A stretch of DNA of 36,195 bases from Bacteroidales bacterium (lineage in GTDB: Bacteria; Bacteroidota; Bacteroidia; Bacteroidales; UBA932): NCBI GenBank assembly GCA_023227835.1, contig JALOCI010000028.1:1-36195 (forward strand). The letters are read 5' to 3'. Positions 1 through 8,638 of the stretch are shown piece by piece (the first letter of the stretch is position 1; each line of letters starts with the position of its first letter). The position numbers and the translations under genes were made by a program. The notes under the pieces were generated by a model, which was not told the DNA's origin, searched no databases, and saw nothing but the letters and a program-made list of their open reading frames with translations.

Positions 1-1
1 T

Positions 2-646
2 CTTTTCATTGTCGAAGGAGAGAAAATGGTTGCCGAGGCAATCGAATCAGACTATAAGGTTGAGAGTGTTTTTTACATGGATGAAATCGGAGAGGAGAGC
101 ATGTCCAGAATCACTCTTCTCTCCTCTCCCTCTCCAGCATTAGCCGTTTTGCATCAAAAAAAGGATACTGCCATTGAATTCACAGGTGACGGCTTATACC
201 TGGCGCTAGATAGCGTAAGAGACCCGGGCAATCTCGGAACGATACTGAGAATAGCCGATTGGTTTGGTATTGATGGAATAATCGCCTCTGATGATACGGT
301 AGAGGTATATAATCCAAAAGTAGTTCAGGCCTCTATGGGTGCGATATTCCGGACCAAAATACAGTATACTGATCTCTATTCAACTCTAAAGGAGTTGAGA
401 AAGGGCTTCCCTATATACGGAACGTTTCTGCAAGCCCCTGATATTTACCATGAAAGGCTAAGCAAAAATGGAGTAATCGTAATGGGAAGCGAGTCAAACG
501 GGATTTCTGCTAAAATTTCCGATTTGGTTACAAACAGAGTTTTTATCCCTGATTTTTCAAAATCTGATTCTAAAGGTTCCGAATCTCTCAATGTTGCGAT
601 TGCCACGGCAATCGTATGCTCGGAATTCAGACGTTCCGCTGTCTGA
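2..646 (+). CDS. SpoU/TrmH-family RNA 2'-O-methyltransferase, 5'-truncated by the window edge
   Basis: This is the C-terminal majority of a SpoU-class (SPOUT, trefoil-knot) methyltransferase that transfers methyl from SAM to a ribose 2'-OH of rRNA or tRNA. The first ATG is at 26, but the reading frame is open to base 2 and reads LFIVEGEKMVAEAI, the usual N-terminal substrate-binding start of this family, so the true start lies outside the window. Visible knot motifs are DPGNLGTILR (motif 1), VIVMGSESNGIS (motif 2) and SESLNVAIATAIV (motif 3). The target nucleotide cannot be told from the sequence. The 3' end overlaps the end of the convergent rlmB-like gene by 20 bases. Confidence 0.9.
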   Translation, partial: LFIVEGEKMVAEAIESDYKVESVFYMDEIGEESMSRITLLSSPSPALAVLHQKKDTAIEFTGDGLYLALDSVRDPGNLGTILRIADWFGIDGIIASDDTVEVYNPKVVQASMGAIFRTKIQYTDLYSTLKELRKGFPIYGTFLQAPDIYHERLSKNGVIVMGSESNGISAKISDLVTNRVFIPDFSKSDSKGSESLNVAIATAIVCSEFRRSAV

Positions 647-1376
647 CAGATTCAAACATTATAATTGATGCTGCAACTGAGACATTGAGTGAACCGATTT
701 TCCCAAATTGAGGTATTTTTGCCTTTTCATCGACAATAGCCAGAACAGAATCAGAAATACCTCTATCCTCAGATCCCATTACAATTGCTGTTGCTTTTCG
801 AAAATCCACATCATAGATTGTCTTTAGACTTTTTTCATCTGCAGCTACAATCTGGAATCCTCTCTCGATAAGAGAATATATAGCTATCCGTAAATTTGGC
901 ACTTTTGATACCGGAATCCTCATAAGTGCACCTGCCGAAGTCTTTACAGCATCGGCATTGACAGCTGCCCCTCCCTTCGCCGGCAATATAATCCCTGATG
1001 CTCCTGCACATTCTGCCGATCTGGCTATAGCACCAAAGTTTCTTACATCACTAACTCCGTCCAGAAGAATTATAAGAGGAGAATCACTTTTTGACAGGGC
1101 TGAATCAATCAGCTCCTCAATAGATGTATAATCCAACTGTGGGATTACAGCAATAACACCCTGGTGTCTGCCTTTTGTAAAGTTGTTTAGTTTCTCTACC
1201 GGTACAAACTGAAAAGGGATCTCCTTTTGCTGAATCTTATCCAATAACTCCCTGAACTGCGGAGTGTCCAAACCTTGCTTTAATAATATCTTTTCAATTT
1301 TTCTGTTTGAATCCAATGCCTCCATAACAGAATGCATTCCAAACAAATAGGCTGTATCATTTTCCATAACCGTCAT
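627..1376 (-). CDS. rlmB: 23S rRNA 2'-O-ribose methyltransferase, RlmB-like
   Basis: A full-length SpoU-family methyltransferase of 249 residues, the usual size of RlmB, which methylates G2251 of 23S rRNA in E. coli. The N-terminal part (about 1-80, FGMHSVMEAL, then HQGVIAVIP) is the L30e-like RNA-binding domain. The C-terminal knot has DGVSDVRNFGAIARSAE, IVMGSEDRGIS and GSLNVSVAASI. It is the last gene of the valS operon; its ATG lies one base after the stop of the ABC-F gene, which suggests translational coupling. Assignment to RlmB rather than another SpoU subgroup rests on length, the N-terminal domain and the motif wording. Confidence 0.88.
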   Translation of the reverse strand: MTVMENDTAYLFGMHSVMEALDSNRKIEKILLKQGLDTPQFRELLDKIQQKEIPFQFVPVEKLNNFTKGRHQGVIAVIPQLDYTSIEELIDSALSKSDSPLIILLDGVSDVRNFGAIARSAECAGASGIILPAKGGAAVNADAVKTSAGALMRIPVSKVPNLRIAIYSLIERGFQIVAADEKSLKTIYDVDFRKATAIVMGSEDRGISDSVLAIVDEKAKIPQFGKIGSLNVSVAASIIMFESVRQRNV

Positions 1377-1377
1377 T

Positions 1378-3291
1378 TTAATTTTGTAGCCTCTCCCACT
1401 CTACCATCTGTTGCTCAAGAAGCTCTTTTAATAAATTATATTCTTTTAACTCTGATTCCAGTTTATTAGAATCTTTTGGCTGAGACAAAGATAACTCCAG
1501 ATCCTTGATTTTATTCTCTGTATCATCTATGGCTTTCTCACATCGTTCTATTGCATTTCTCCTCTTCCGCAGCTCCTTCTCAAGATCTTTCTGTTCCTGA
1601 AATGAGAGTACCTCCCTGTTTTTCACATCCGAAGACTCAACCCTGGTCTCCTTATCTCTAGTTTCAAGTTCATTAAAGTGTTCGAGTTTTTTTCTTTGAA
1701 GGAAATCCATAACACCACCTAAATGCTCTCTTACTTTTCCGTCTTTGAACTCATAAATCTTGTCAACCAGGCCATCTAAAAAATCTCTGTCGTGCGAAAC
1801 AAGAAGAAGGGTCCCGTCATACTTCATCAAAGCCTGCTTTAAAACATCTTTTGACCTTATATCCATGTGATTTGTCGGCTCATCCAGAGCCAGTAAGTTG
1901 TGTGGTTTCAGCATCAGCTTTGCCATAGCAAGCCTTGATCTCTCTCCTCCGCTAAGCACCGCAACCTTTTTATCTACATCCTCCCCTTTAAACAGAAAGG
2001 CACCAAGGATATCTCTCAGTTTCGTACGAATATCTCCGACAGCTATTCTGTCTAAAGTGTCATACACAGTATCTTCTTTATCAAGTAGATCCTCCTGGTT
2101 TTGTGCGTAATAACCCAAAGAGACATTGTGTCCCAAAACCAAATCTCCCCCCTTAGGAAGAAGCTCATTAACAATAAGTCTCATCATTGTTGTCTTACCC
2201 TCTCCATTCCTTCCCACAAATGCGACTTTATCTCCTTTTTCAATTGTAAGATTAACCTTATCAAATATAACTTTCTTGTCATACTGCATTTTCAGCTCTG
2301 TGCACTTGACAACAACCTGACCCGATCTGGGGGCAGGAGGAAATTTAACTGTAAGTTTTGAGTGATCTTCTGGCTCTATCTCAATCCTGTCAATCTTCTC
2401 CAATTGCTTAATTCTTGATTGGACCTGATTTGATTTTGTTGCTTTATAACGGAATCTCTCAATGAACTCTTCACTTTTTTCAATCATTTTCTGTTGATTT
2501 TCAAAAGCCGCCCTTTGCTGCTCAACACGCTCCTCTCTCAGTTCCAGATATCTTGAATAAGGCACTTTATAGTCGTATGCCTTACCAAGCATTAACTCAA
2601 CAGTTCTGTTTGTAACATTATCAAGAAACCTTCTGTCGTGAGAAATAAGTACAAGAGAACCGGAGTAGGTCGCCAGGTAATCCTCCAGCCATCCTATTGA
2701 TTCAATGTCAAGGTGATTTGTAGGCTCGTCCAGCAACAGCAAATCGGGTTTCTTCAGCAGAATCTTTGCAAGCTCTATACGCATATTCCACCCTTGACTG
2801 AAAGTACCGGTAAGTCGATCCAACTCATCTCTCTTGAATCCAAGTCCTAAGAGTGTCCGCTCCGCCATTCCTTCAGGATTGTCATCACTCATGTAGTGAA
2901 TTCTGTCATTAAGATCATTAAACTTCACTATAAGTTTATGATAATCAGAACTTTCATAGTCCGTTCTCTCGGCTAACATTTTTCCCACATCCTCCATCTC
3001 TCTCTTCATCTCAAATAATAAAGAAAAAGCAGTAAGAGCCTCTTCAAATACGGTTACATCTTTCCTGTGCTCCATCTGTTGGGGAAGATAGCCTATCTTC
3101 AGTTCAGAGGGCCTCAGTATCTGACCTGATGATGGTTTCTGGATACCCGTGATTATCTTGAGGAGAGTGGACTTACCAGCACCGTTCTTACCGACAAGAC
3201 CAATACAGTCACGTTCGGAAATATGAAAATTTATATCATTAAGCAATGTGAAACCGCCAAATGAAACAGTTAAATTATTTATTGATACCAC
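1378..3291 (-). CDS. ABC-F family ATPase (tandem ATP-binding protein, Uup/YdiF-like)
   Basis: A soluble protein with two ABC domains and no membrane segments, 637 residues. ABC-F proteins act on the ribosome, for example in relieving stalled translation or in antibiotic protection. Domain 1 has GLVGKNGAGKST (31-42) and LLLLDEPTNHLD. Domain 2 has GRNGEGKTT, the signature LSGGERSRLAMAK and LALDEPTNHMD. The domain 1 signature reads FSQGW instead of the usual SGG. A charged linker between domains holds the RFRYKATKSNQVQSR motif typical of the family. The last 90 residues are predicted coiled coil, as in Uup. The 5' end overlaps the end of tatC by 17 bases. Confidence 0.93.
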   Translation of the reverse strand: MVSINNLTVSFGGFTLLNDINFHISERDCIGLVGKNGAGKSTLLKIITGIQKPSSGQILRPSELKIGYLPQQMEHRKDVTVFEEALTAFSLLFEMKREMEDVGKMLAERTDYESSDYHKLIVKFNDLNDRIHYMSDDNPEGMAERTLLGLGFKRDELDRLTGTFSQGWNMRIELAKILLKKPDLLLLDEPTNHLDIESIGWLEDYLATYSGSLVLISHDRRFLDNVTNRTVELMLGKAYDYKVPYSRYLELREERVEQQRAAFENQQKMIEKSEEFIERFRYKATKSNQVQSRIKQLEKIDRIEIEPEDHSKLTVKFPPAPRSGQVVVKCTELKMQYDKKVIFDKVNLTIEKGDKVAFVGRNGEGKTTMMRLIVNELLPKGGDLVLGHNVSLGYYAQNQEDLLDKEDTVYDTLDRIAVGDIRTKLRDILGAFLFKGEDVDKKVAVLSGGERSRLAMAKLMLKPHNLLALDEPTNHMDIRSKDVLKQALMKYDGTLLLVSHDRDFLDGLVDKIYEFKDGKVREHLGGVMDFLQRKKLEHFNELETRDKETRVESSDVKNREVLSFQEQKDLEKELRKRRNAIERCEKAIDDTENKIKDLELSLSQPKDSNKLESELKEYNLLKELLEQQMVEWERLQN

Positions 3292-4012
3292 GACAAATCA
3301 GAATACTAAATTCATAAAGCATATACAATGGAGCCGCAACCACCATTAGTGTAAAGGCATCTCCACTTGGAGTTATAATTGCTGAAGCTATAAGAAGTAT
3401 AACAAAAGCATGTTTTCTGTACTTTCTTAAAAGAGAGGCCGATATTATTCCGAGTTTAGCCAGAATAAGGGCAAGTGCCGGCATTTCGAAAACGATTCCC
3501 ATTATAAGAATAAGTTGAGTAAACATTGATATGTATGACTTCAGAGATATGCTGTTTGCTACAGCTGTACTAACCTGGTAAGATCCAAGAAAACGCACGG
3601 TAAGCGGGAAAACAAAAAAATAACCGACAACTACTCCTATAAAAAAAAGAATTGAAGCAAAACCAAATGCTTTCCTGACAGCATTTCGTTCATTTTCATA
3701 TAAAGCAGGTTTTACAAAGCACCAGAATTGATACAAAATATAAGGCACAGCAAGTATTGTTGCTAATGCCATCGAAACATTTATATGTGTAAAAAACTGA
3801 GCTGAAAGCTCTATATTAATCAGGTTCAGGTGAAATCCGGAAAAACCGGGGAGAAACTTATACAAGAAAAAAGTCTCGTTTGCCGGTGCAAGGATTATCT
3901 TATCAAAAACAAATGTTTTATTCAGAAAAACGACAATCATCAGGACGACAATGACAATAGCAGATCTGAACAAGACTTTTCTAAGCTCGTCCAGATGCTC
4001 CCAGAAAGTCAT
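3275..4012 (-). CDS. tatC: Sec-independent protein translocase subunit TatC
   Basis: A multi-spanning membrane protein, 245 residues from the chosen ATG at 4012, that recognises twin-arginine signal peptides and with TatA exports folded proteins. The opening MTFWEHLDELRK is the classic TatC start and carries the conserved HLDELR motif. About six hydrophobic segments follow, with FYPL-type loops (YILYQFWCFVKPALYENER) and the C-terminal IITPSGDAFT segment expected for TatC. The frame can be extended four codons to a GTG at 4024 that overlaps the tatA stop; I prefer 4012 because it matches the family start. No tatB is present nearby, in keeping with a TatA/TatC-only system. Confidence 0.95.
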   Translation of the reverse strand: MTFWEHLDELRKVLFRSAIVIVVLMIVVFLNKTFVFDKIILAPANETFFLYKFLPGFSGFHLNLINIELSAQFFTHINVSMALATILAVPYILYQFWCFVKPALYENERNAVRKAFGFASILFFIGVVVGYFFVFPLTVRFLGSYQVSTAVANSISLKSYISMFTQLILIMGIVFEMPALALILAKLGIISASLLRKYRKHAFVILLIASAIITPSGDAFTLMVVAAPLYMLYEFSILICRGINK

Positions 4013-4023
4013 CTCTGTACCCA

Positions 4024-4224
4024 CTACTTTTTCTCTTCCTCCTTATTTGTCTCTTTTATATCGTCCTCAATGCCCTTCATTCCATCTTTGAAACTCTTTA
4101 CTCCCTTGCCTATTCCCTTCATCAACTCAGGAATCTTCTTCCCACCGAAAAGTAACAATACAACTAAGGCAACAATGATTACCTCAGAGGCTCCTACTGA
4201 TCCGAATAACAATAAATGATTCAT
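4024..4224 (-). CDS. tatA: Sec-independent protein translocase subunit TatA
   Basis: A 66-residue protein with one N-terminal hydrophobic segment (about 10-26), the FGGKKIPELMKGIGKG hinge and amphipathic helix, and a charged Lys/Glu-rich tail. This is the TatA/E architecture: a pore-forming subunit of the twin-arginine translocase that assembles with TatC. It sits directly upstream of tatC in the same operon. The FGGKKIPEL wording is typical of TatA proteins that also do the TatB job in two-component Tat systems. Confidence 0.94.
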   Translation of the reverse strand: MNHLLLFGSVGASEVIIVALVVLLLFGGKKIPELMKGIGKGVKSFKDGMKGIEDDIKETNKEEEKK

Positions 4225-4252
4225 TTTTATATAATTAAAGTGTTATTTGATT

Positions 4253-4657
4253 TTAAAAAAAAGGTGCAAACTTATCTACAAAAAATTGAGGGGCTCTGGT
4301 TGGCCTTCTCGAATCAGTATGTATAAATCCCAACGTAACAAAACCATCACAAACCAGAACTCCTTTTTCGTTATAGATTGAGTTGAAGATTGTAACCTTT
4401 GCTCGGGGAAGCTCCCTGATTTCAGATAGAATTCTCAGTTTATCCCCTTGTTTTGCAGGATATTTGTAATTACACTCCACTTTCACTACCGGCATCATCA
4501 CTCCGGCCTCTTCAATATCCCTTATCGGAATGCCTAAGGAGACAAGAGCATCATTCCTTCCACATTCAAAGTATCTTATATAATTTGAATGGTGAACGAT
4601 TCCCATAAGGTCCGTCTCATAATACCTGACTTCCAGTGTGGTCTCGTGTACAAACAT
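4253..4657 (-). CDS. acyl-CoA thioesterase, YbgC/4-hydroxybenzoyl-CoA thioesterase family (hotdog fold)
   Basis: A single hotdog domain of 134 residues. The active-site segment is YYETDLMGIVHHSNYIRYFE (about 13-32), with the catalytic Asp of the YbgC/4HBT family and the G-x-V-H-H-x-x-Y pattern. Family members hydrolyse short- or medium-chain acyl-CoA or acyl-ACP; the substrate here is unknown. The ATG follows immediately after the valS stop codon, so the two genes are co-translated, and a 28-base gap separates it from tatA. In proteobacteria YbgC is linked to the Tol-Pal cell-envelope genes, but that context is absent here. Confidence 0.9.
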   Translation of the reverse strand: MFVHETTLEVRYYETDLMGIVHHSNYIRYFECGRNDALVSLGIPIRDIEEAGVMMPVVKVECNYKYPAKQGDKLRILSEIRELPRAKVTIFNSIYNEKGVLVCDGFVTLGFIHTDSRRPTRAPQFFVDKFAPFF

Positions 4658-7306
4658 TTATTTAGTCAACTCCTTTTTAAGTTCCTCTAGTTTCATCAAT
4701 TTCGCCTCGCCATCCAGACGCTTCTTCAACTCCATGTCTACAACCGCTTTAGGGGCGCTCGATACAAATTTCTCATTGGAGAGCTTTTTCATTACATTTT
4801 CAAGGAAACCCCTGTAGTACTTAATCTCCTCCTCTATCTTGCGCAACTCTTCCTCTACATCAACATGTTCCTCCAATGGAAGGAAAAATTCAAGAGATCC
4901 TGTCAGGAATGAGACACCTTTAGCGTCTGCCCCCTTGTCTGAAATAGATCCCACAGAGTTGATATTAGCCATCTTCTCTATTACAGAAATCATTTCAGCT
5001 CCAAGTTCACCTTTATAAAGCAATGATAACGGCTCTTTAGGCGAAATACCCTTAGATTGTCTTATTCCCCTTATATTTACTATACAATCCTTGACAACCT
5101 CAAAATCTGCAAGAAAATCCGGATTATACTTTCCTGCCTCAGGTTGAGATGACAACATTATTGTCTCACCCTCCTTACGTTCGCCGATGTTCTGCCATAG
5201 ATCTTCAGAAATGAAAGGCATAAAAGGATGCAGTATTCTCAGAAGCTTATCGAAGATGGTTATTGTTGCATTATAAGTTGAAGCATCTATTCCGGCCCCT
5301 TGCTGAGGCTTGATTAATTCGAGATACCAGGCGCAGAAATCGTCCCAGAAAAGCTTATAAATCAGCATCAGAGCATCTGATATCCTGAATTTCTCAAAAT
5401 GGTCATCGATTGTCTCAATTGAAGATGAAAGCAGTTCATCGAACCATTTTACAGCCACCTTTGCCTGTGGGGTTTGAGTAGCATTTTCATCAATATTCCA
5501 ACCTTTTATCAGCCGGTATGCGTTCCATATTTTATTTGCAAAGTTTCTTCCTTGCTCAACCTGAGACTCATCAAAAAGAATATCTGTACCGGCACTGCTG
5601 CAGATAAGCATACCAACTCTGACACCATCAGCACCGTACACCTCCATCAATTTTATTGGATCCGGAGAGTTGCCTAAAGATTTAGACATCTTCCTTCCCT
5701 GTTTGTCTCTTACAGTACCGGTCAGGTATACATTTCTGAAAGGAAGGTCTCCGCAGAACTCGTGGCCTGCCATAACCATCCTTGCTACCCAGAAAAATAG
5801 TATTTCAGGAGCTGTAACCAGATCATTAGTAGGATAATAGTATGCAAGATCATCATTTGGTGTGGCATCAGGGTGACCCGGCTTATTTGCATCAAATACG
5901 GAAATTGGCCAAAGCCACGATGAAAACCATGTGTCCAGGACATCCGAATCCTGTTTCAGATCTTCGGGTTTAATTGTAGAATCTATGGCCCTGGCTGCTT
6001 TCAATGCACTTTCAACATCCGGCTCGACTACAAAATCTCCGGACGGAAGATACCACGCAGGAATCCTCTGCCCCCACCATAACTGTCTGGAGATGCACCA
6101 GTCCCTTACATTATCCATCCAGTGTCTGTATGTATTCTTATACTTATCCGGAATAAGCCTGATTCTTTCATCCTCTACATAAGAGAGGGCGTTTTTGGCA
6201 GCTTCCTCCATTTTCAGGAACCATTGCAAAGAGAGCCTCGGCTCAATGACAGCATTTGTCCTCTCCGAATATCCTATCTGTGAAGAGTATGTCTCCTCTT
6301 TCAGGAAGTTTCCCGATTCGGTCAACATTTTCACAATCTTTTTCCTTGCATCAAATCTGTCCTCTCCAACAAGAATTCTCGCCTCTTGATTCAATTTTCC
6401 AAATTGATCCAGAATATCAATGACAGGAAGCCTGTGCCTGAGCCCTATCTCATAGTCATTAATATCGTGAGCGGGTGTTACTTTCAGACAACCGGTACCA
6501 AAATCCATAGTTACATAATCGTCCTCAATTACCGGTATCTCTTTGTTTATAAGTGGAATAAAAACCTTTTTACCTTTAAGGTGCTTATACCTTTCATCTT
6601 CAGGGTGAATACAAATGGCACTATCTGCCATTATAGTCTCTGGCCTTGTAGTTGCAATAACAAGATACTCTTTTGAAGGCACCCCGCTTTCAGATATGAA
6701 ATACTTAAGATAATAGAGCTTAGACGGAGTCTCTTTTCTGATAACCTCTTCATCACTGACAGCTGTCTGACCGACAGGATCCCAGTTAACCATTCTTACA
6801 CCCCTGTATATCCAACCCTTCTTATAGAAGTACACAAATGTATTTATAACTCCCTGGCTGAGATCGGGATCCATTGTAAATTTTGTCCTTTGCCAATCGC
6901 ATGATGCTCCGAGCTTCTTTAGCTGTTCAAGGATAATTCCCCCGTGTTTCTCTCTCCATTCCCATGCGTGTTTAAGAAACTCCTCTCTGGTAATATCACT
7001 TTTCTCGATACCCTCTGCTTTAAGTTTAGCAACGACCTTTGCCTCAGTAGCTATGGATGCATGATCTGTTCCCGGTACCCAACATGCGTTTTTTCCCATC
7101 ATTCTCGCACGTCTGACAAGCACATCCTGTATTGTATTATTCAGCATATGCCCCATGTGAAGGACTCCTGTAACATTTGGTGGTGGGATGACGACTGTGT
7201 ATGGTTCTCTTTTATCAGGTTCAGAATGAAAAAAATTATTTCTCAACCAATAGGCATACCACTTCTCTTCAGTAAGCGAAGGATCATATTTTACAGGTAA
7301 CTCCAT
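4658..7306 (-). CDS. valS: valine--tRNA ligase
   Basis: A class I aminoacyl-tRNA synthetase of 882 residues, the normal ValRS length. The HIGH-like motif is in PPPNVTGVLHMGH (41-53), and KMSKS is at 539-543 in GRKMSKSLGNS. The CP1 editing domain (ATTRPETIMADSA, then GTGCLKVTPAHDINDYE), the anticodon-binding helical domain and a C-terminal coiled coil (from about 810) are all visible. It charges tRNA-Val and edits mischarged threonine. It is the first gene of a six-gene minus-strand operon and has a near-perfect Bacteroidetes promoter about 30 bases upstream. Confidence 0.98.
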   Translation of the reverse strand: MELPVKYDPSLTEEKWYAYWLRNNFFHSEPDKREPYTVVIPPPNVTGVLHMGHMLNNTIQDVLVRRARMMGKNACWVPGTDHASIATEAKVVAKLKAEGIEKSDITREEFLKHAWEWREKHGGIILEQLKKLGASCDWQRTKFTMDPDLSQGVINTFVYFYKKGWIYRGVRMVNWDPVGQTAVSDEEVIRKETPSKLYYLKYFISESGVPSKEYLVIATTRPETIMADSAICIHPEDERYKHLKGKKVFIPLINKEIPVIEDDYVTMDFGTGCLKVTPAHDINDYEIGLRHRLPVIDILDQFGKLNQEARILVGEDRFDARKKIVKMLTESGNFLKEETYSSQIGYSERTNAVIEPRLSLQWFLKMEEAAKNALSYVEDERIRLIPDKYKNTYRHWMDNVRDWCISRQLWWGQRIPAWYLPSGDFVVEPDVESALKAARAIDSTIKPEDLKQDSDVLDTWFSSWLWPISVFDANKPGHPDATPNDDLAYYYPTNDLVTAPEILFFWVARMVMAGHEFCGDLPFRNVYLTGTVRDKQGRKMSKSLGNSPDPIKLMEVYGADGVRVGMLICSSAGTDILFDESQVEQGRNFANKIWNAYRLIKGWNIDENATQTPQAKVAVKWFDELLSSSIETIDDHFEKFRISDALMLIYKLFWDDFCAWYLELIKPQQGAGIDASTYNATITIFDKLLRILHPFMPFISEDLWQNIGERKEGETIMLSSQPEAGKYNPDFLADFEVVKDCIVNIRGIRQSKGISPKEPLSLLYKGELGAEMISVIEKMANINSVGSISDKGADAKGVSFLTGSLEFFLPLEEHVDVEEELRKIEEEIKYYRGFLENVMKKLSNEKFVSSAPKAVVDMELKKRLDGEAKLMKLEELKKELTK

Positions 7307-7334
7307 ATAAATGTTTAAATTTAAAACTAACCGT

Positions 7335-7365
7335 CAAAGTTAACTATTTAATAGACCTTCTCAAA
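7335..7365 (-). promoter_or_regulatory. promoter of the valS operon, Bacteroidetes primary-sigma type
   Basis: On the minus strand TTTG (7365-7362) is followed after exactly 19 bases by TAACTTTG (7342-7335). This matches the Bacteroidetes consensus TTTG-N19-TAnnTTTG. It predicts a start of transcription roughly 20 bases before the valS ATG. Confidence 0.8.
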
Positions 7366-7366
7366 A

Positions 7367-7395
7367 TTCGCTTTAGAGAAAAAAAACTATCTTTG
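7367..7395 (+). promoter_or_regulatory. promoter of the DUF3467-etf operon
   Basis: TATCTTTG at 7388-7395 matches the Bacteroidetes -7 consensus TAnnTTTG exactly. A weaker -33 candidate, TTCG at 7367-7370, gives a 17-base spacer. It lies back to back with the valS promoter, so one short region drives two divergent operons. The ATG at 7422 follows by 26 bases. Confidence 0.6.
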
Positions 7396-7421
7396 CAAAA
7401 ACTCAAAAACACACAATCACC

Positions 7422-7730
7422 ATGAAGACTGATAATGAGATCAATATAGAATTAAACAATGACGTTGCCCTGGGTTCATACTCAAATCTGGCAATCATTA
7501 CACATTCAAGCAGTGAATTTATCTTTGACTTCATCAGCATGCTTCCGGGCATACCCAAACCACAGGTAACCAATAGAATAATAATGACTGCGGAACATGC
7601 AAAAAGACTGATGCTTGCCCTCGAGGATAATATTGCAAAATATGAGAATCAATATGGGGATATCATCCTTAACAACGAACAGAAAAATATGTTTCCAATG
7701 GGCTTTGGGGGAAATTCCGCCAAAGCATAA
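7422..7730 (+). CDS. DUF3467 domain protein
   Basis: A 102-residue protein that fits the DUF3467 family: an N-terminal acidic strand (INIELNNDVALGSYSNLAIITHS), then SSEFIFDFISMLPG, and PQVTNRIIMTAEHAKRLMLALEDNIAKYE, followed by a short Gly-rich tail. The function of the family is unknown. It has no signal peptide or membrane segment and should be cytoplasmic. The gene is 14 bases upstream of etfB and shares its promoter, so it is likely co-transcribed with the electron-transfer flavoprotein genes; whether that reflects shared function is unclear. Confidence 0.85.
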   Translation: MKTDNEINIELNNDVALGSYSNLAIITHSSSEFIFDFISMLPGIPKPQVTNRIIMTAEHAKRLMLALEDNIAKYENQYGDIILNNEQKNMFPMGFGGNSAKA

Positions 7731-7744
7731 TTAATCAACCTAAT

Positions 7745-8620
7745 ATGACTAAAACCTTTAAAATTGTTGTACTGGCAAAGCAGGTGCCTGACACCCGGAA
7801 TGTGGGCAAGAATGCAATGAAAGAGGACGGAACTGTCAACAGAGCCGCTCTACCTGCGATTTTTAATCCAGAAGATATGAACGCTCTGGAACAAGCATTA
7901 AGAATAAAGGACAAATTTCCCGGGACAAAAGTAGAATTACTGACAATGGGTCCTCTCAGAGCCGCCGATATTATAAGAGAGGGATACTTCAGAGGTGCTG
8001 ACGGCGGAGTCCTGCTGACTGACAGAAAGTTTGCAGGAGCGGACACTCTTGCTACCTCATATGCTCTGTCAATGGCTATTAGAAAGATGAATCCTGATAT
8101 TATAATCTCAGGAAGACAGGCAATTGACGGGGATACAGCTCAGGTTGGTCCTCAGGTTGCCGAAAAGCTTGGTATTCCACAAGTAACATACGCAGAAAGC
8201 ATTAGTGCATCAGAAAGCGGAAAAATTACAATTTTACGGAGACTGGAGAGAGGTATTGAGGAGGTAAGCACCTCCTATCCTGTACTAATAACCGTAAATG
8301 CCACAGCTCCTGCATGCAGACCGAGAAATGCAAAACAGCTAATGAGATACAAGCATGCAAGCACTCTTTCAGAGCAAAATGACAATGAACACAATTCATA
8401 TTTACCTCTTTTTAACATGGAAGAGCTTACAATTCCAGAATGGGGAGTTGCAGATGTCGGCGGAGAAGAGATTAAGTATGGTCTCTCCGGCTCACCTACT
8501 AAAGTAAAGAAAATTGAAAATATTGTGTTTCAGGCAAAGGAGTCAAAACGATTATCAGCCTCAGAAGAGGATATTGACTCCCTTTTCATTGAGCTTATTT
8601 CATCACACACTATTGGTTAA
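7745..8620 (+). CDS. etfB: electron transfer flavoprotein subunit beta
   Basis: The beta subunit of a heterodimeric flavoprotein, 291 residues. It opens with IVVLAKQVPDTRNVG and has the adenine-nucleotide-binding segment GRQAIDGDTAQVGPQVAEK (about 119-137). The DGDTAQVGP wording is the type found in anaerobes, including electron-bifurcating Etfs; mitochondrial-type EtfB usually has DDDxxQTG instead. With EtfA it carries electrons between an acyl-CoA dehydrogenase and other carriers. The order etfB-etfA-acyl-CoA dehydrogenase with 9- to 20-base gaps makes the partner clear. Bifurcation is possible but not shown. Confidence 0.95.
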   Translation: MTKTFKIVVLAKQVPDTRNVGKNAMKEDGTVNRAALPAIFNPEDMNALEQALRIKDKFPGTKVELLTMGPLRAADIIREGYFRGADGGVLLTDRKFAGADTLATSYALSMAIRKMNPDIIISGRQAIDGDTAQVGPQVAEKLGIPQVTYAESISASESGKITILRRLERGIEEVSTSYPVLITVNATAPACRPRNAKQLMRYKHASTLSEQNDNEHNSYLPLFNMEELTIPEWGVADVGGEEIKYGLSGSPTKVKKIENIVFQAKESKRLSASEEDIDSLFIELISSHTIG

Positions 8621-8638
8621 CCTGCAAATTTGAAGATA

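Noticed and set aside
1898..2361. Plus-strand open frames within the ABC-F gene
   Set aside because: They are antisense to strongly conserved ATPase motifs and encode no recognisable protein.
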